A stretch of DNA of 64,000 nt from Cristatella mucedo. Taxonomy: Eukaryota > Bryozoa > Phylactolaemata > Cristatellidae. The DNA lies in NCBI GenBank assembly GCA_009760855.2, contig WPIO01000047.1, positions 1,337,001 to 1,401,000 of the forward strand, read 5' to 3'. Position numbers and translations under genes: made by a program. Within the stretch, counting starts at the first letter, position 1. Each line of letters starts with the position of its first letter. Under the pieces are notes generated by a model. The model worked only from the letters and a program-made list of their open reading frames with translations, was not told the DNA's origin and ran no database searches. Below, piece after piece: positions 1 to 9,707 of the stretch.

Positions 1-699
1 CTCGCCGCCATAACTCTTAACTCTTAATGCAGTGCCTGCTCTTCCCCTGTCTGTTCATCTGCATCGGTCCTCAGCACCCCGCTCCGTAGCGCATACCAAA
101 CTTAGTCGGTGAGGGAGCGTCTCATTCGCGGAGCCCAGCTTATCGAGCGACGTGCACCCAAACAAAATGTCGTCCACCGCCTCAACTGGCTCACCTGCCA
201 ATTATCCTTTTTTTTAAACGCAGACCGCGAGCCAGCTTGCTAATCGCGGCTCTCCGCGATGGCAAAATCTTCTCTCCCCCACCCCGAGAGAGCCAGCGAA
301 GGCTCCTGCGGTTTGCCTCACGCTCGACTGAAGGTTTTGCAGAGCTTTTGCAGCCTCAGGAAAATGGGCGATTGAACGACGAGCCCGCTGTCACAGCCTC
401 CGTTCTGCTGCTTGCTAAGCGAGCACTGGCTGGGCGTAGCCCAAGGCCTGGCCAAGGATCGGCAGCGCCTTCGACCCGAGCCGCCTCCGTCATCTCCGCC
501 GAATGGCGATGCGTCCAGCGGCCAGGAGACCCGAGGTGTACCTCCCAATTGCAGTTCATTTACGCTGCCAATCGTACAGAGGCCAAGGTCGAGATCCTAC
601 AACCAGAGCTGACCTGATTCACCGGCGGCGACCTGGCTACCTGCTGCTACTACTGGGAGGCTGATTTGACAGCTTGAAAAGTCAAAGCGATCTCCTCCA
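1..699. other. No recognisable gene
   Basis: Moderately GC-rich sequence lying 5' of the R2-like element. The short open frames on both strands show no family motif. It could be the 5' part of that element, but I see no zinc-finger or other domain to support this. Confidence 0.4.
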
Positions 700-869
700 A
701 TCAATCCTTGCCACCACAATCCCTACTAGTCCCTCCCAGTCGTCCAGCCTGCTCTGGCTGCTACCAAAAAAGGACGTCTCCGCTCGCCTCCGCCGGCTTC
801 CAAAGCACATCACTAGGGAAACGTGTCACCTTCATGGATAATACGTATCACAATCCTGCTCTGCAAAGG

Positions 870-1800
870 GGAGACCCCAGCTTGCCTCGAAACTTAAGTC
901 CCATCACGTTCTTACCATTGTATTACAAGGTGCGGTCGGCTGCCTGTCCGCAAGGCTCTGCTAGTTCAACGGCAGCTGTGAGCTGCTGGCACCCGGAGCA
1001 AAAGAGCTTTGTTCCATGCCTGAAGAGCAACCTCGATGATTTGATCCATGTGGAGAGTGCCTTCGACGAGTCCGGAGATTGGCAGGCGACACGCGTAGCC
1101 AACTCGCGTAGCCAACTCGGCGTTCGTCGACCTGCAGAACGCCTTCGGCAGCCTTACGCACTAGGCCCGGCTGCACTTGCTTTGGCACACCAGAGTTGAA
1201 GTGTGATTCTGCGGGTTCGTCTAGTGCCTCAGCGCCGGCTCCAACCTGTAGCGGTGGCTACGCAACAAGACCCTGGAAGAGCTCCCTACCACAGCCAGCG
1301 TACGACAGGGTGACCAATCATTGGCCATTGCCTGCGATCTGGCAATGGAGCTGGTCGTTCGGCTCTCTGGCAGCATCCCGGAGCCTCTAGTCTCTAACTG
1401 AGAGGAACACCCTGTTCTGCAGAGCGGGCATCTGCAGCTGAGTGGGCCTCGTCGACGCTCGGAATGCAGTTCCGGCCAACGAATCGCCGAGCCGTTGCCC
1501 GCCAGGGTGCAACGGCAACTACTGCCTCGATCGCTGTGCATGGCCGATGGTTCCCCAAAGAAGAAGTACGAAGAAGAACGCCATCTGTGAATGAAGAACG
1601 TTGTCAAAGAACGGTTTCGTGATCCTCTTGAGAGCCCTACGGGTACTCGTGCAGCCAAGGTCCGATAGAGCAGGCCTGCACTTCACTCATGAAGGACGTT
1701 AGCCATTTCGAGGCCAGCATTCTCACCCAGTGGCAATAGCTTGAGATCCAGAGGACTTTCCTTCTGCCACGGCTATACTGTCTTAATCGGTGGGGTGAGG
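870..1800 (+). pseudogene. Reverse transcriptase relic of the R2-like element
   Basis: The frame starting near 870 reads NLSPITFLPLYYKV and then WHPEQKSFVPC followed by AFDESGDW. After a frame change near 1110 comes AFVDLQNAFGSLTH, which matches the conserved DL.NAFGS block of R2-like reverse transcriptases. Near 1300-1395 another frame gives VRQGDQ followed by LAMELVVRLSGSIPEP, the equivalent of the VRQGCPLSP block. Near 1689-1795 the frame reads MKDVSHFEASILTQWQ, a stop, then LEIQRTFLLPRLYCLNRW, which resembles the thumb-side LAPWQ...F..PRL segment. The YADD-type catalytic block is not readable. At least three frame changes and several stops are present. Confidence 0.75.
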
Positions 1801-1812
1801 GGTGACGGATCC

Positions 1813-1990
1813 AGCCAAAGTCTGGTGGCTCACCAGCAATTCACGACCTCGCTCCCGAGGTCATGGGTTCGAATCCTGCGGTGGGCGATCATTTATCGCA
1901 ACTGCAAGTGGTGGTGATAGCCGTAAAGGCTCTTCTGTTGCTATGCAAAAGAGACTGTTAAATCAGCTAGTATTTATTTTATTTATTTAA
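1813..1990 (+). mobile_element. SINE-1 copy inserted in the R2-like element
   Basis: tRNA-derived SINE. It has the B box GGTTCGAATCC, then the family body (gcgatcatttatcgcaactg, gtggtgatagccgtaaaggc), the 3' block aatcagctagtattta and a T-rich tail. The A-box side is diverged. It separates the RT and endonuclease relics and is therefore younger than the host LINE. Confidence 0.8.
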
Positions 1991-2659
1991 CATTGCTATT
2001 GTTTGCGTCGGGCAAGCCGGCCGCATGCTCAGCTCGTCCGAAGCGTTTGTCCGACGAGTCTCGAGCTACCGCCTCGACCAAACCGTCGCCTGGGCGGCGC
2101 TCCTGGTCCGACGAAGTTTGCTCACAGTATATTAGCGTGGCCTCGCTCACCCCTGGCTGTAGGGTCATCCTTCCGGCCTCGCTGCGGTAGCACGAGTGCA
2201 GGCGCCACATCAAGCGACTTACCTGCCACCTATCGCAGGCCGGCCTCGAAGTATTGTCGTTAACTGTTAACCCCGACATTGTCTAACGCACATACCTAAG
2301 CACCGCGCCTAGGATTTCCAAGCTACGCGGGCTCGCCAGGCAGGTGGAATAGGAGGAAACGGGCTGCCTAACCTGTACAAGGCTGGGTCAGCCGATGCCA
2401 GACCATGAACAGGTTCGCCGACCATTGTCACTTAAGGGTGGTGGGTATCGGCCTGTTGTTTCGGGCCTGGCGATTATTCAACCGTTCGAGGTCTGAAGCG
2501 CCGCCAGGAGTCGGTCGTCCCACGGGAACGGCTGCCAGCGTTCGCTTGCACTAAATGAAGGCCACAGCCTATTGCCGTGTGCTCGGCCATTGCCCCTTGA
2601 TGCTGCACTCGATAACGGCCCAACGAAGCCCAGTTCCGTGCCTCCTGCCGGTCAGTAGG

Positions 2660-3010
2660 CAGCAGCTACCCGCTAACCGGCGATCCGGCCCTCAAGCCCG
2701 ACCTGTTATCCACCAGCAGTGCCAAAACAGTTGTCGTCGACGCGCCAGTACCGTTCGATGGCTGAGCCCGGATGGCTTAGCGGTGACGGCTCGGACAACG
2801 TTGACAAATACGCAGCCATAGCCCGGTCACTGCTATTTACCGGCTACCGGGTAGAACAGGCGAGGCCTTTTCGCAGTTGGTCCTCTCGGCAGCTGTGACC
2901 AGGCAATGAAGCCTGGCTTGCGGACCTCAGCATCCCACGCGCCGAGCTAGCGGTACGGCTCTGCATCTCCGATGCCACATTGGGCTCAGAAGTCGTGTGG
3001 TCCCTGCTCC
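2660..3010 (+). pseudogene. Restriction-like endonuclease relic of the R2-like element
   Basis: From about 2670 the frame reads PLTGDPALKPDLLS and then TVVVDAPVPFDG followed by a stop. This is the PD...D-x-x-VPF core of the PD-(D/E)XK-like endonuclease of R2/NeSL elements. After a frame change, 2794-2856 reads DNVDKYAAIARSLLFTGYRV, matching the K..KY.PLA..L...GY.V segment. Then 2944-3003 reads ELAVRLCISDATLGSEVVWS, matching the C-terminal block in which R2-like proteins have SDAI.WS. The motif order is preserved across frame changes. Confidence 0.7.
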
Positions 3011-3075
3011 TGAACTGGGAATCGAGGGTAGCATCCGCGACCCCGGGTACGAGAGAATACCACCGGCGAACGTAA

Positions 3076-3827
3076 AAATAGTGCATCCAAGTGTTTTGTA
3101 ATTGATCAAATCTATGCGGAAGCACACAAGCCCAGACGGCTATCACCCCACCGGTAGTGGACAATAACGGACTGCCTGCTCCAGGACTAGAGCCCATAAC
3201 CCGGTCGTAAAGTTCGAACACCTTATCCTAAGTTAATGCGGTTTGTTGTTCAAGGCTTGGCCTTTTTACGGCCCTTTAATGTCTGCTTGTGGATGCAGTA
3301 AGCTTCAGCGACGGCCATCGATCCGGCGGCCAGCGAGGCGGTGGCCATCTTTTCTTTTTAGTTTTTGTTGCCCAGCTTGACAGATGATCTTCAGATCATG
3401 GGATGTTGATTAATAATCCCGCTTTGATTATCTATGGCCCTTCAACATCTACTCAAGGTGAACCGCCGAGTTGTGACCTTTGATCTGAGTGACAGCCCTT
3501 TGATGTTTCCCCCAAAAGCAGGCGGGCCCTCTGATATGCATTTACTGCTGATTCTTTGGATGAGAGGCAGGTATATAAAAGGGGAGGCAAGAGTTCTAAG
3601 GCAGTTATGAGGGCTCGTTTGAAATGCAAATTTGAAGTCTTTGCTGATGTGCCAATTTGTGCCGGAGCGTTCCGTTTGGTGTGTTGTTTCGTGTTTCATC
3701 AAGCTCGTATTCATGCCACAGCTAAGACTGTAAAAGACTAGCAACTGTAACAAGACTAGCGGGACCATTTACATTTGATTGACAAAAGCCATCGCGCACA
3801 ATCCCGTCGCATTGTAACATTTCTTAC
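3076..3827. other. No recognisable gene
   Basis: Sequence between the R2-like element and the LDLa exon. It contains a minus-strand open frame of 108 codons at 3442-3768 with no family motif and a small alanine-rich minus ORF at 3250-3348. Neither can be supported as a gene. Confidence 0.4.
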
Positions 3828-3953
3828 CCGGACATATATCACCAAACTCGTCGGTATCATCGCCACAGTGGTCCTCTCCGTCGCACATTAAGTTGTTATC
3901 GATGCAGTATCGTTTAACCTGGCACTTGTAACCTGATGTGCAGTTTTCATCAC
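3828..3953 (-). CDS. Exon encoding an LDL-receptor class A domain
   Basis: The exon is flanked by an acceptor (ctctgtag before the exon) and a donor (GTAAGAAATG). It is 126 nt long and symmetric, phase 1-1, as LDLa exons commonly are. The 41 full codons carry all six cysteines in LDLa spacing: CTSGYKC, QVKRYC, IDNNLMC, DGEDHC, then DDTDE (the calcium-binding acidic motif) and GDIC. LDLa modules occur in extracellular parts of lipoprotein receptors, proteases and matrix proteins, so the parent protein is not identified. There is no start codon in the exon; it is internal to a larger minus-strand gene. A phase-compatible upstream exon candidate lies at 5265-5359. Confidence 0.85.
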
Positions 3954-4317
3954 CTACAGAGGGGCATCATTGACAGCCAGATTGGCATGACACACGACTT
4001 ACAAAAAGTTACTCGCAAAAATAAGGAACCGGCGTCTTTCTAAGCAACAGTGAGGAGTAGCGCGTCAGATACTTTCCCTGGTAATAGTAATGTAGATATA
4101 GGCCAAGGTCAATTGCTGGGGTCATTGGCTATCCGTGTCTTCAGATCACTTGGCGCAGCGTGTGTAAGGCATGTGTACAAATGATTTATCACCGTAAAAC
4201 AACAGAGACTCGGTTAAAGCAAATTCGCTGAAGCCCTACAGTTTACGATAGCTACCTTCGTAATGTACGTCAACAACGGAACTTGTGATGCGATACCCAG
4301 TCGAATGTTTTTTTCGG
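3954..4317. other. Probable intron of the LDLa gene
   Basis: Sequence 5' (in gene sense) of the LDLa exon. I see no domain, RNA gene or clear repeat in it. Confidence 0.35.
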
Positions 4318-4460
4318 GTGATAATAGTTATAATACATTCGTATAGTACCCTCGGAAAACTTCATCTCTTTCTAGGCATTTCAATTTGCTGAAAAGTAAC
4401 CATAGCGATCTATCAGCGTAATGGTGATCATAACTATGTCCAGACCAATAGGATACTAGT
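4318..4460 (-). mobile_element. LINE-B 3' tail fragment
   Basis: Read on the minus strand, the segment holds the diverged LINE-B terminal block (cagcaaattgaaatgcctag, then aaagagatgaag, then gggtactatacgaatgtatt). The homology fades upstream. It also produces a misleading protein frame (see rejected items). Confidence 0.6.
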
Positions 4461-5264
4461 TCCTTGGCACAGAGCATATCAACATCATTTGTGAAAAAAG
4501 AGTGAATACAGGAAAGCCAGTAGCCCCGAAAGACTCCATCTCCAAGGTTTAGGGAATGTTTTCTCCTACTACTAAGAGGCGCTAGTGTACCTAGGCTCCA
4601 CAAGCCTATGCTCGACTAGCATAATGATTTCGCCTCAAGACAAAAAATGCATCGAAACCACTCACGTTCTGCTTCGCTGACGGAATCTACGAGACAGATA
4701 ATATAAACTGATAGCATCGCAGTCAATTGGAGCATACGGCTCGTCAGTCTCGGGAGACCTGCGTGCAAGACCTCCAGCGAGCTAAGCAAACACGTGCACG
4801 TGGCCGAAGATAATGTCAAATTTCCCATCACGGAGAGAATTCTACAGCTACGAGTGCCCTCGTGGAAAAATTTAAAATCTTATTTTCCAAACTGAGGGAG
4901 AGACTGCTAGCCTCCATTGAACGTTAAATTTCATAAAAAATGTACAATGCGCTTGCCAAGAGACTAGTAGCTCTTGATTTCGAATGCAACTCTGTCGCTT
5001 TCCTTAGCTGTCACGAGGAGTTTTGAGGAACAAACTTGAACCGATTTAGATTTACATACATATGGCTGAACTCGTGGATCGAATTGTAGCATCGCTGGAA
5101 ACTTGAGAGGCTCTGAGATGATTTACCTTCTGTAAAAGAAAAAACAGCAGGATTTCCATAAAGTTAGTTCGTGTTTCCTCAGAAACAAAAGCTTACCTCA
5201 TGCCTACTTCCTGTGAGCTGCATATACTGATTTCAGATAAGAACTTTACTGCGACGTACATTAC
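4461..5264. other. No recognisable feature
   Basis: AT-rich to mixed sequence, probably intronic to the minus-strand LDLa gene if the 5265-5359 exon is real. The minus open frame at 4616-4831 has no identifiable domain. Confidence 0.3.
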
Positions 5265-5359
5265 CACAGACAGGGGAAGTAGCATCAGCCGTGGTAGCAG
5301 TGGTTGAGACCTGACCTATAGTGCCACACGGCACGGCATTGACGCAGCAGCTCTGTCTG
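5265..5359 (-). CDS. Candidate exon upstream of the LDLa exon (unidentified)
   Basis: The frame begins RQSCCVNAVPCGTIGQ and continues as a Thr/Ala-rich linker ending in SPVC plus one base before a GTAATG donor. The acceptor would be tttacag. Length is 95 nt, ending in phase 1. Joining to the LDLa exon is in frame and gives G-D-E-N-C across the junction. This fits an extracellular linker preceding an LDLa module. The evidence is phase, splice sites and composition only; no known domain is visible. Confidence 0.3.
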
Positions 5360-5365
5360 CTGTAA

Positions 5366-5557
5366 AGCATGGGGTATAAACAGCCTGCTCGTGCAGCTGT
5401 ATTATGGCTGAATCCATGTTCAAGCTCTACAATGCTGAATGCATGACGCGTGATAGCAGACAAATCTTCTATTGGTAACTACAGGGACAGCGCGACGTCA
5501 GCCCTTCAAGCGGTACTAGCGTCAGGTAAATTACAACCTGTTATGGTCTGGCGTGCT
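5366..5557. other. No recognisable feature
   Basis: Short unassigned interval before a SINE-2 copy. Confidence 0.3.
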
Positions 5558-5725
5558 GAATTGACCGAGTGATTAAGGCGCTTGCCTCAAACCAAAGTTA
5601 AGATGAAAATTTTGATGATCGAGATCGTGGGCTTGAGCCCGATAGCCAACGTGAAGCGTCCAAATAGAGATTGAGTTATCTTAGGGTGCTATACAAATGA
5701 ATAGTTTTATTTTTTTAGTTGTAAA
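5558..5725 (+). mobile_element. SINE-2 copy
   Basis: The head reads gaccgagtgattaaggcg, close to the A-box region of Ser/Leu tRNAs. A B-box-like cgtgggcttgagccc follows. The 3' part (atagagattgagttatctta, then gggtgctatacaaatgaata) matches the LINE-B terminal block, followed by a T-rich tail. Confidence 0.7.
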
Positions 5726-6295
5726 CTGTAATACATCTATCTGCCTGAGGCATCACAGACTTCCGCCAGACCAGCAAGGCTGCACACATGCGCCCACGTG
5801 CACACTGCGAATACGTCCTTACGCTCGTACCTATATCAAGTGTGATGACCAGCTTGTAGCTGGATTCTTGCGGAAGGTTGACAAACTTTAGAGCCAGTCA
5901 TTGAGTCAGTAGAATAGCCACGGGAAAAGTTAAGAAATCTTTCCGGTACTCGATGGCATGTGTCTTGAAAAAATAAATGGATGCGTCAATTTTATTCGGT
6001 CAATCAACAGTATAAATGATAACAGGTGCGACACATCTGCAGGCTGGACTAAGTGTCAGATGATTACGATAGTTTGTAATGCTAATTATTAACATTTAGC
6101 TTACGAATAATTCAGTCGTATCCGCATGCAATATAACAGCCTCATTATATCGAGCTTTTTTATACGATGTAATCTTGGTCATCAAGATTAGCCTACCCCA
6201 TTCGAAGTGGATATGTAGATTGCGGGTGGAAGCGGCGAAGTCGTGTACGGGATGAACATTCGCTCTATCCGAAGTACCCAACGAAACTGGGGATG
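5726..6295. other. No recognisable feature
   Basis: AT-rich unassigned sequence with only short, unsupported open frames. Confidence 0.3.
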
Positions 6296-6336
6296 TACTC
6301 ATAGTCTCATAGTCTCATAGCGTCATAGCCTCATAG
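6296..6336. repeat. Short array of the 8-bp repeat
   Basis: About five tandem copies of catagtct/catagcct, the CAT variant of the unit that forms the large array at 8840-9707, here isolated 2.5 kb away. Confidence 0.7.
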
Positions 6337-6594
6337 TGTATTCGGTTTGAATTGTACGGTGCATGAGAAGTATCTGAAATCAGAAAGATATCATCATTTT
6401 CAGCATTTAGGTTGGACAATGTCTAATATTCGTAAAAACTGTTATTTATTCAATTACTTAATTCACGAACAAAGTTGCTATCTCTTCGTAGTGAAATGTT
6501 TGAGGTTTTCCGGTGTCGGAATTGGATAAACTCAGTCCTTGTGTGACCTGGTGTGAAAATTCAGCCTAAGGAGATGCACAAACTACTGCAAGCA

Positions 6595-7190
6595 AGGCTA
6601 GCCCAGATGGCAGCCCTAAATATTCGGTCTGCGATACTGCTGCCTTTTCAAAAGCTTTTCGAAACTTCCGTTTGACTACAAATTATAGAAAGCAGCGTTC
6701 CAGGTTTATGTACTAAATTTCATACGATTGAGCATTCCTAGGCTCGTGCTAGGGCTCTGATGGATCAGCCCCGTGAGCACCCCAAATATTCAACGGCACA
6801 ACAACTGAAATTTCACAATAAACTCTATGCAACTTGTGTGGTCTTGATTCGTCGTTGCAGAAAACAGTAGCTCGGGTTTATCCAACAAATTTCACGTCAA
6901 TGCGGTTGCCCGCTCGCACGATACTGCCTACAGTAGCCCGAGCAATCCATCCTTAATAAATATTCATATGCCATCCTTATATCTACATAAATATTAATAG
7001 CCATGCAGCTATTGTTGCAACGATAGGCATCGAGCTACTGCAGTTTTGATTACGCTTTGTAGAAATCAGTGTTACTGGCTTGCCCGCTACATTTCATGCG
7101 ATTGAGCATGCACGCTGTCGTGCCATGGCCTCCAATAACCCGGCCCAGCTCGAAGTCCTATATTATTTGAACGCAACCCAGCCACCATGT
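6595..7190. repeat. Diverged monomers of a 166-bp repeat family (repeat X)
   Basis: The segment contains the family hallmarks: tgcgatactgctgcc near 6627, then ccgtttgactacaaattata, then catacgattgagcattccta, and again catgcgattgagcatgcacg near 7097. The same succession occurs in three regular monomers at 58340-58950. It shows no coding potential. Confidence 0.55.
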
Positions 7191-7239
7191 CCACATTAGG
7201 CATCGGCCAACTGTGGCTTTGAATCAAATTTATAAATAA

Positions 7240-8035
7240 AAAAACAGTACTACTTTGAGCTGCATAACATTGCTAAAATTTGGGCTTGTTTAAATAAGGA
7301 TACCACATCTAAGTTGGTCCATGCATTTGTGACATCCCGTCTTGATTTCTGTAACTCACTGGGTGCTGACCTACCGGCATGTGCAATCAGGCGTTTGCAG
7401 ATGGTGCAAAACTCCACAGCTAGGCTTGTCTGTCGTGAGCGTTGCAGTTGCCACATCACACCACTTCTCGCCAGCCTGCACTGGCTACCAGTCAAGCAAC
7501 GAACCGACTTCAAGGTCTTGTCGCTCACTTTTAGGTCACTTCATTCTTTGGCTCCAGCCTATCTCTCAGATCTACTCCCCCACCAGGCCAAGCATCGTAC
7601 CACCCACTTTTCGGAATCCAACAGTTTACCACTACCTCGTACAAACCTCAAATCCTATGGAGACCGTGCATTTAGTTCGCATGCTCCCAAAGCCTGGAAC
7701 TCCCTCACGACTTGCGTCAGAACATCCCCTGACTTGACCAAATTTAAAGTGAACTTAAAAACACACCTATTAAGGACATCATTTAGTGGGTCCCTGTGAT
7801 TCTTCCTTCATGTTTTTATGCGTGCTGACACTGTGCATGCTGCCACTAACCACACTTGCATGCTGACCCTGTGCATGTCACCTCCTAACCATGTTATTCA
7901 TTTTGTTTGTCAAGCATGATATTACTCACCATTAAATCGCGTTTCCCTTTACAGCAAATGTAAAGCACCTAGAAAGAGATTTAGTTCTCTTAGGGCGCTT
8001 TATCAAGTGCATTCTTATTATTATTATTATTAGTG
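7240..8035 (+). mobile_element. LINE-B, 5'-truncated copy with intact 3' coding end
   Basis: The open frame from 7247 to the stop at 7797-7799 covers the C-terminal RT region. It reads HAFVTSRLDFCNSL, then ARLVCRERCSCHITPLL and HWLPVKQRTDFKVL, then AYLSDLLPHQAKHRT, and finally APKAWNSL near the end. This is typical of L2/CR1-like LINEs. The 3' UTR has the family block gtaaagcacctagaaagaga and ttagggcgctttatcaagtg and ends in (ATT)n. No frameshift is visible over about 180 codons, so this is one of the younger copies. It sits inside repeat X sequence. Confidence 0.85.
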
Positions 8036-8039
8036 TCGC

Positions 8040-8215
8040 GGATTTATCCACAAAAATAGCGTATGGTTGTTCTTGTGCCACGGCCAGCCAGCCACTCTAC
8101 GCATTCGAACTGCGATACAGTTGCTATTTTCAAAATAAGCGTTGCACAATTGCGGTTTGGATTCCCCATTGTGGAAAGCTTAGTTTCGTGCCCATCTACC
8201 TAATTTCACTAATCT
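8040..8215. repeat. Repeat X monomer
   Basis: The block aactgcgatacagttgctat, followed by a diverged tail including gcggtttggattcc and gaaagcttagtttcg, matches the 58-kb monomers. It continues the array interrupted by the LINE-B copy at 7240-8035. Confidence 0.5.
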
Positions 8216-8286
8216 CTAGCAGAAGCAAGAAGCTCACATCTCGCCTCTAGCTGGTACTTGTAGCTACACTCTGAATTGCCTTGGCA

Positions 8287-8458
8287 ATCCTAGCTGATTG
8301 AACAGTCTCTTTTTGTATAGCAACAGAAGAGCCTTTACGGCTATCACCACCGCTTGCAGTGGCGATAAAGAATCGCTCACCGCAGTAATCGAACCCACGA
8401 CCTCGGGACCGAGGTCGTGAAAGCAACCGCCTTACCTAGTGTGCCATCACGGCTCACC
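8287..8458 (-). mobile_element. SINE-1 copy
   Basis: On the minus strand it has the head gtgatggcacactaggtaag, a B box (GGTTCGATTA, one base off canonical), the body with gccgtaaaggctcttctgtt, and the end block aatcagctagg. Confidence 0.85.
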
Positions 8459-8839
8459 GTCACACGAGTATCACAATACCACTATTAAAGAAGGCTGCTT
8501 GTTGATGGAATAATAGTTCTTCTCGATGGCGCATCCCGATGAATCGATCTGCTTCTACACGAGCATCTAGTTAGTTACAACATAGGCGAGCTCTCTTTTT
8601 TCCGATCGATTCGCGGTATGTGGGACTCTCAAATGCTGCTCTATCCTCTAAGGAAAACCTTACATCTTTTCGTAAAGAAAGACTTGCTGAGCATCGAGTC
8701 TTAGAGAGCCTTCAACATGAATCGACCGCTGCGGCGAGTAGGCAACTTCCTTTGCGTCCTCGTTGGAGAAATGCACGTCGGAAAGAGCTGCTTAGAAAGC
8801 TACTTAAGCACGGCTTTTAGCTGTCAAATCCGTCAAACT
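8459..8839. other. Unassigned interval
   Basis: A lysine/arginine-rich plus-strand open frame of about 66 codons ends at 8820, just before the minisatellite. No family is recognisable and no splice context is convincing. Nothing else is seen. Confidence 0.3.
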
Positions 8840-9707
8840 GCCTCGTAGCCTCATAGCCTCATAGTCTCGTAGCGTCACAGCCTCATAGCCTCACAGCCTC
8901 GTAGCCTCGCAGCCTCGCAGCCTCGCAGCCTCATACCCTCGTAGCCTCGTAGCCTCGTTGCCTCGTAGCCTCGTAGCCTCGTAGCCTCGTTGCCTCGTAG
9001 CCTCGTTGCCTCGGTGCCTCGTTGCCTCGTTGCCTCGTTGCCTCGGTGCCTCGGTGCCTCGTAGCCTCGTAGCCTCGTAGCCTCGTAGCCTCGTAGCCTC
9101 GTAGCCTCGTAGCCTCGTAGCCTCGTAGCCTCGCAGCCTCGCAGCCTCGCAGCCTCGCAGCCTCGCAGCCTCGCAGCCTCGCAGCCTCGCAGCCTCGCAG
9201 CCTCGCAGCCTCGCAGCCTCGCAGCCTCGCAGCCTCGCAGCCTCGCAGCCTCGCAGCCTCGCAGTCTCGTAGCCTCGTAGCCTCGTAGCCTCGTAGCCTC
9301 ACAGCCTCACAGCCTCACAGCCTCACAGCCTCACAGCCTCACAGCCTCGTAGCCTCATAGCCTCATACCCTCATAGCCTCATAGCCTCATACCCTCATAG
9401 CCTCATAGCCTCATAGCCTCATTGCCTCATAGCTTCATAGCCTCGTAGCTTCATAGCCTCGTGGCCTCGTAGCCTCGTAGCTTCGTAGCCTCGTAGCCTC
9501 GTAGCCTCACAGCCTCGTAGTCTCGTAGCCTCGTAGCCTAGTAGCCTAGTAGCCTCGTAGCCTCGCAGCCTCGTAGTCTCGTAGCCTTGTAGCTTCGTAG
9601 CCTCATAGCCTCATAGCCTCATAGCCTCACAACCTCACAGCCTCGTAGCCTCATAGCCTCATAGCCTCACAGCCTCATAGCCTCGTAGCCTCGTAGCCTC
9701 ATAGCCG
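8840..9707. repeat. 8-bp minisatellite, about 108 units
   Basis: A continuous array of agcctcgt and its variants agcctcgc, agcctcat, agcctcac, with minor gttgcctc and ggtgcctc forms. Variants lie in blocks: CGT/CGG near 8940-9120, a nearly pure CGC block at about 9129-9264, a CAC block at about 9300-9345 and a CAT block at about 9353-9440, then a mixture. The long open frame across it (repeats of RLRGYEAT/RLRGCEAA) is a by-product of an 8-bp period and not a gene. Confidence 0.95.

Larger units (their letters stand above)
700..3075 (+). mobile_element. Decayed R2/NeSL-type non-LTR retrotransposon (RLE LINE)
   Basis: A plus-strand relic carrying, in order, the reverse transcriptase region (about 870-1800) and a restriction-like endonuclease region (about 2660-3010). 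A SINE-1 copy at 1813-1990 splits the two. The order RT then C-terminal endonuclease is that of R2/NeSL-like elements, not of LINEs with an N-terminal APE endonuclease. Many stops and frame changes show that it is dead. The 5' boundary is uncertain. There is no rDNA nearby, so this is not a 28S-targeted insertion, although the target of the live family is unknown. Confidence 0.75.

Noticed and set aside
3250-3348. 33-codon minus ORF MATASLAAGSMAVAEAYCIH...
   Set aside because: Short, no homology I recognise, no splice or conservation support.
4328-4603. Minus open frame with an SRCR-like look (CAKELVSYWSG..., W.L....C)
   Set aside because: Its C-terminal third (KCLERDEVFRGYYTN) is just the translated LINE-B tail (cctagaaagagatg...). 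The cysteine pattern is incomplete, so the SRCR resemblance is coincidence.
8611-8820. Lys/Arg-rich plus ORF of about 66-70 codons before the minisatellite
   Set aside because: Looks mildly protein-like but I see no family motif, partner exons or convincing splice sites.
8931-9302. 123-codon minus ORF with a RLRGYEAT repeat protein
   Set aside because: Pure translation of the 8-bp minisatellite, which lacks stops in several frames. No independent coding evidence.
8840-9707. CRISPR-like or direct-repeat array
   Set aside because: Units are 8 bp and contiguous without spacers, in animal DNA.
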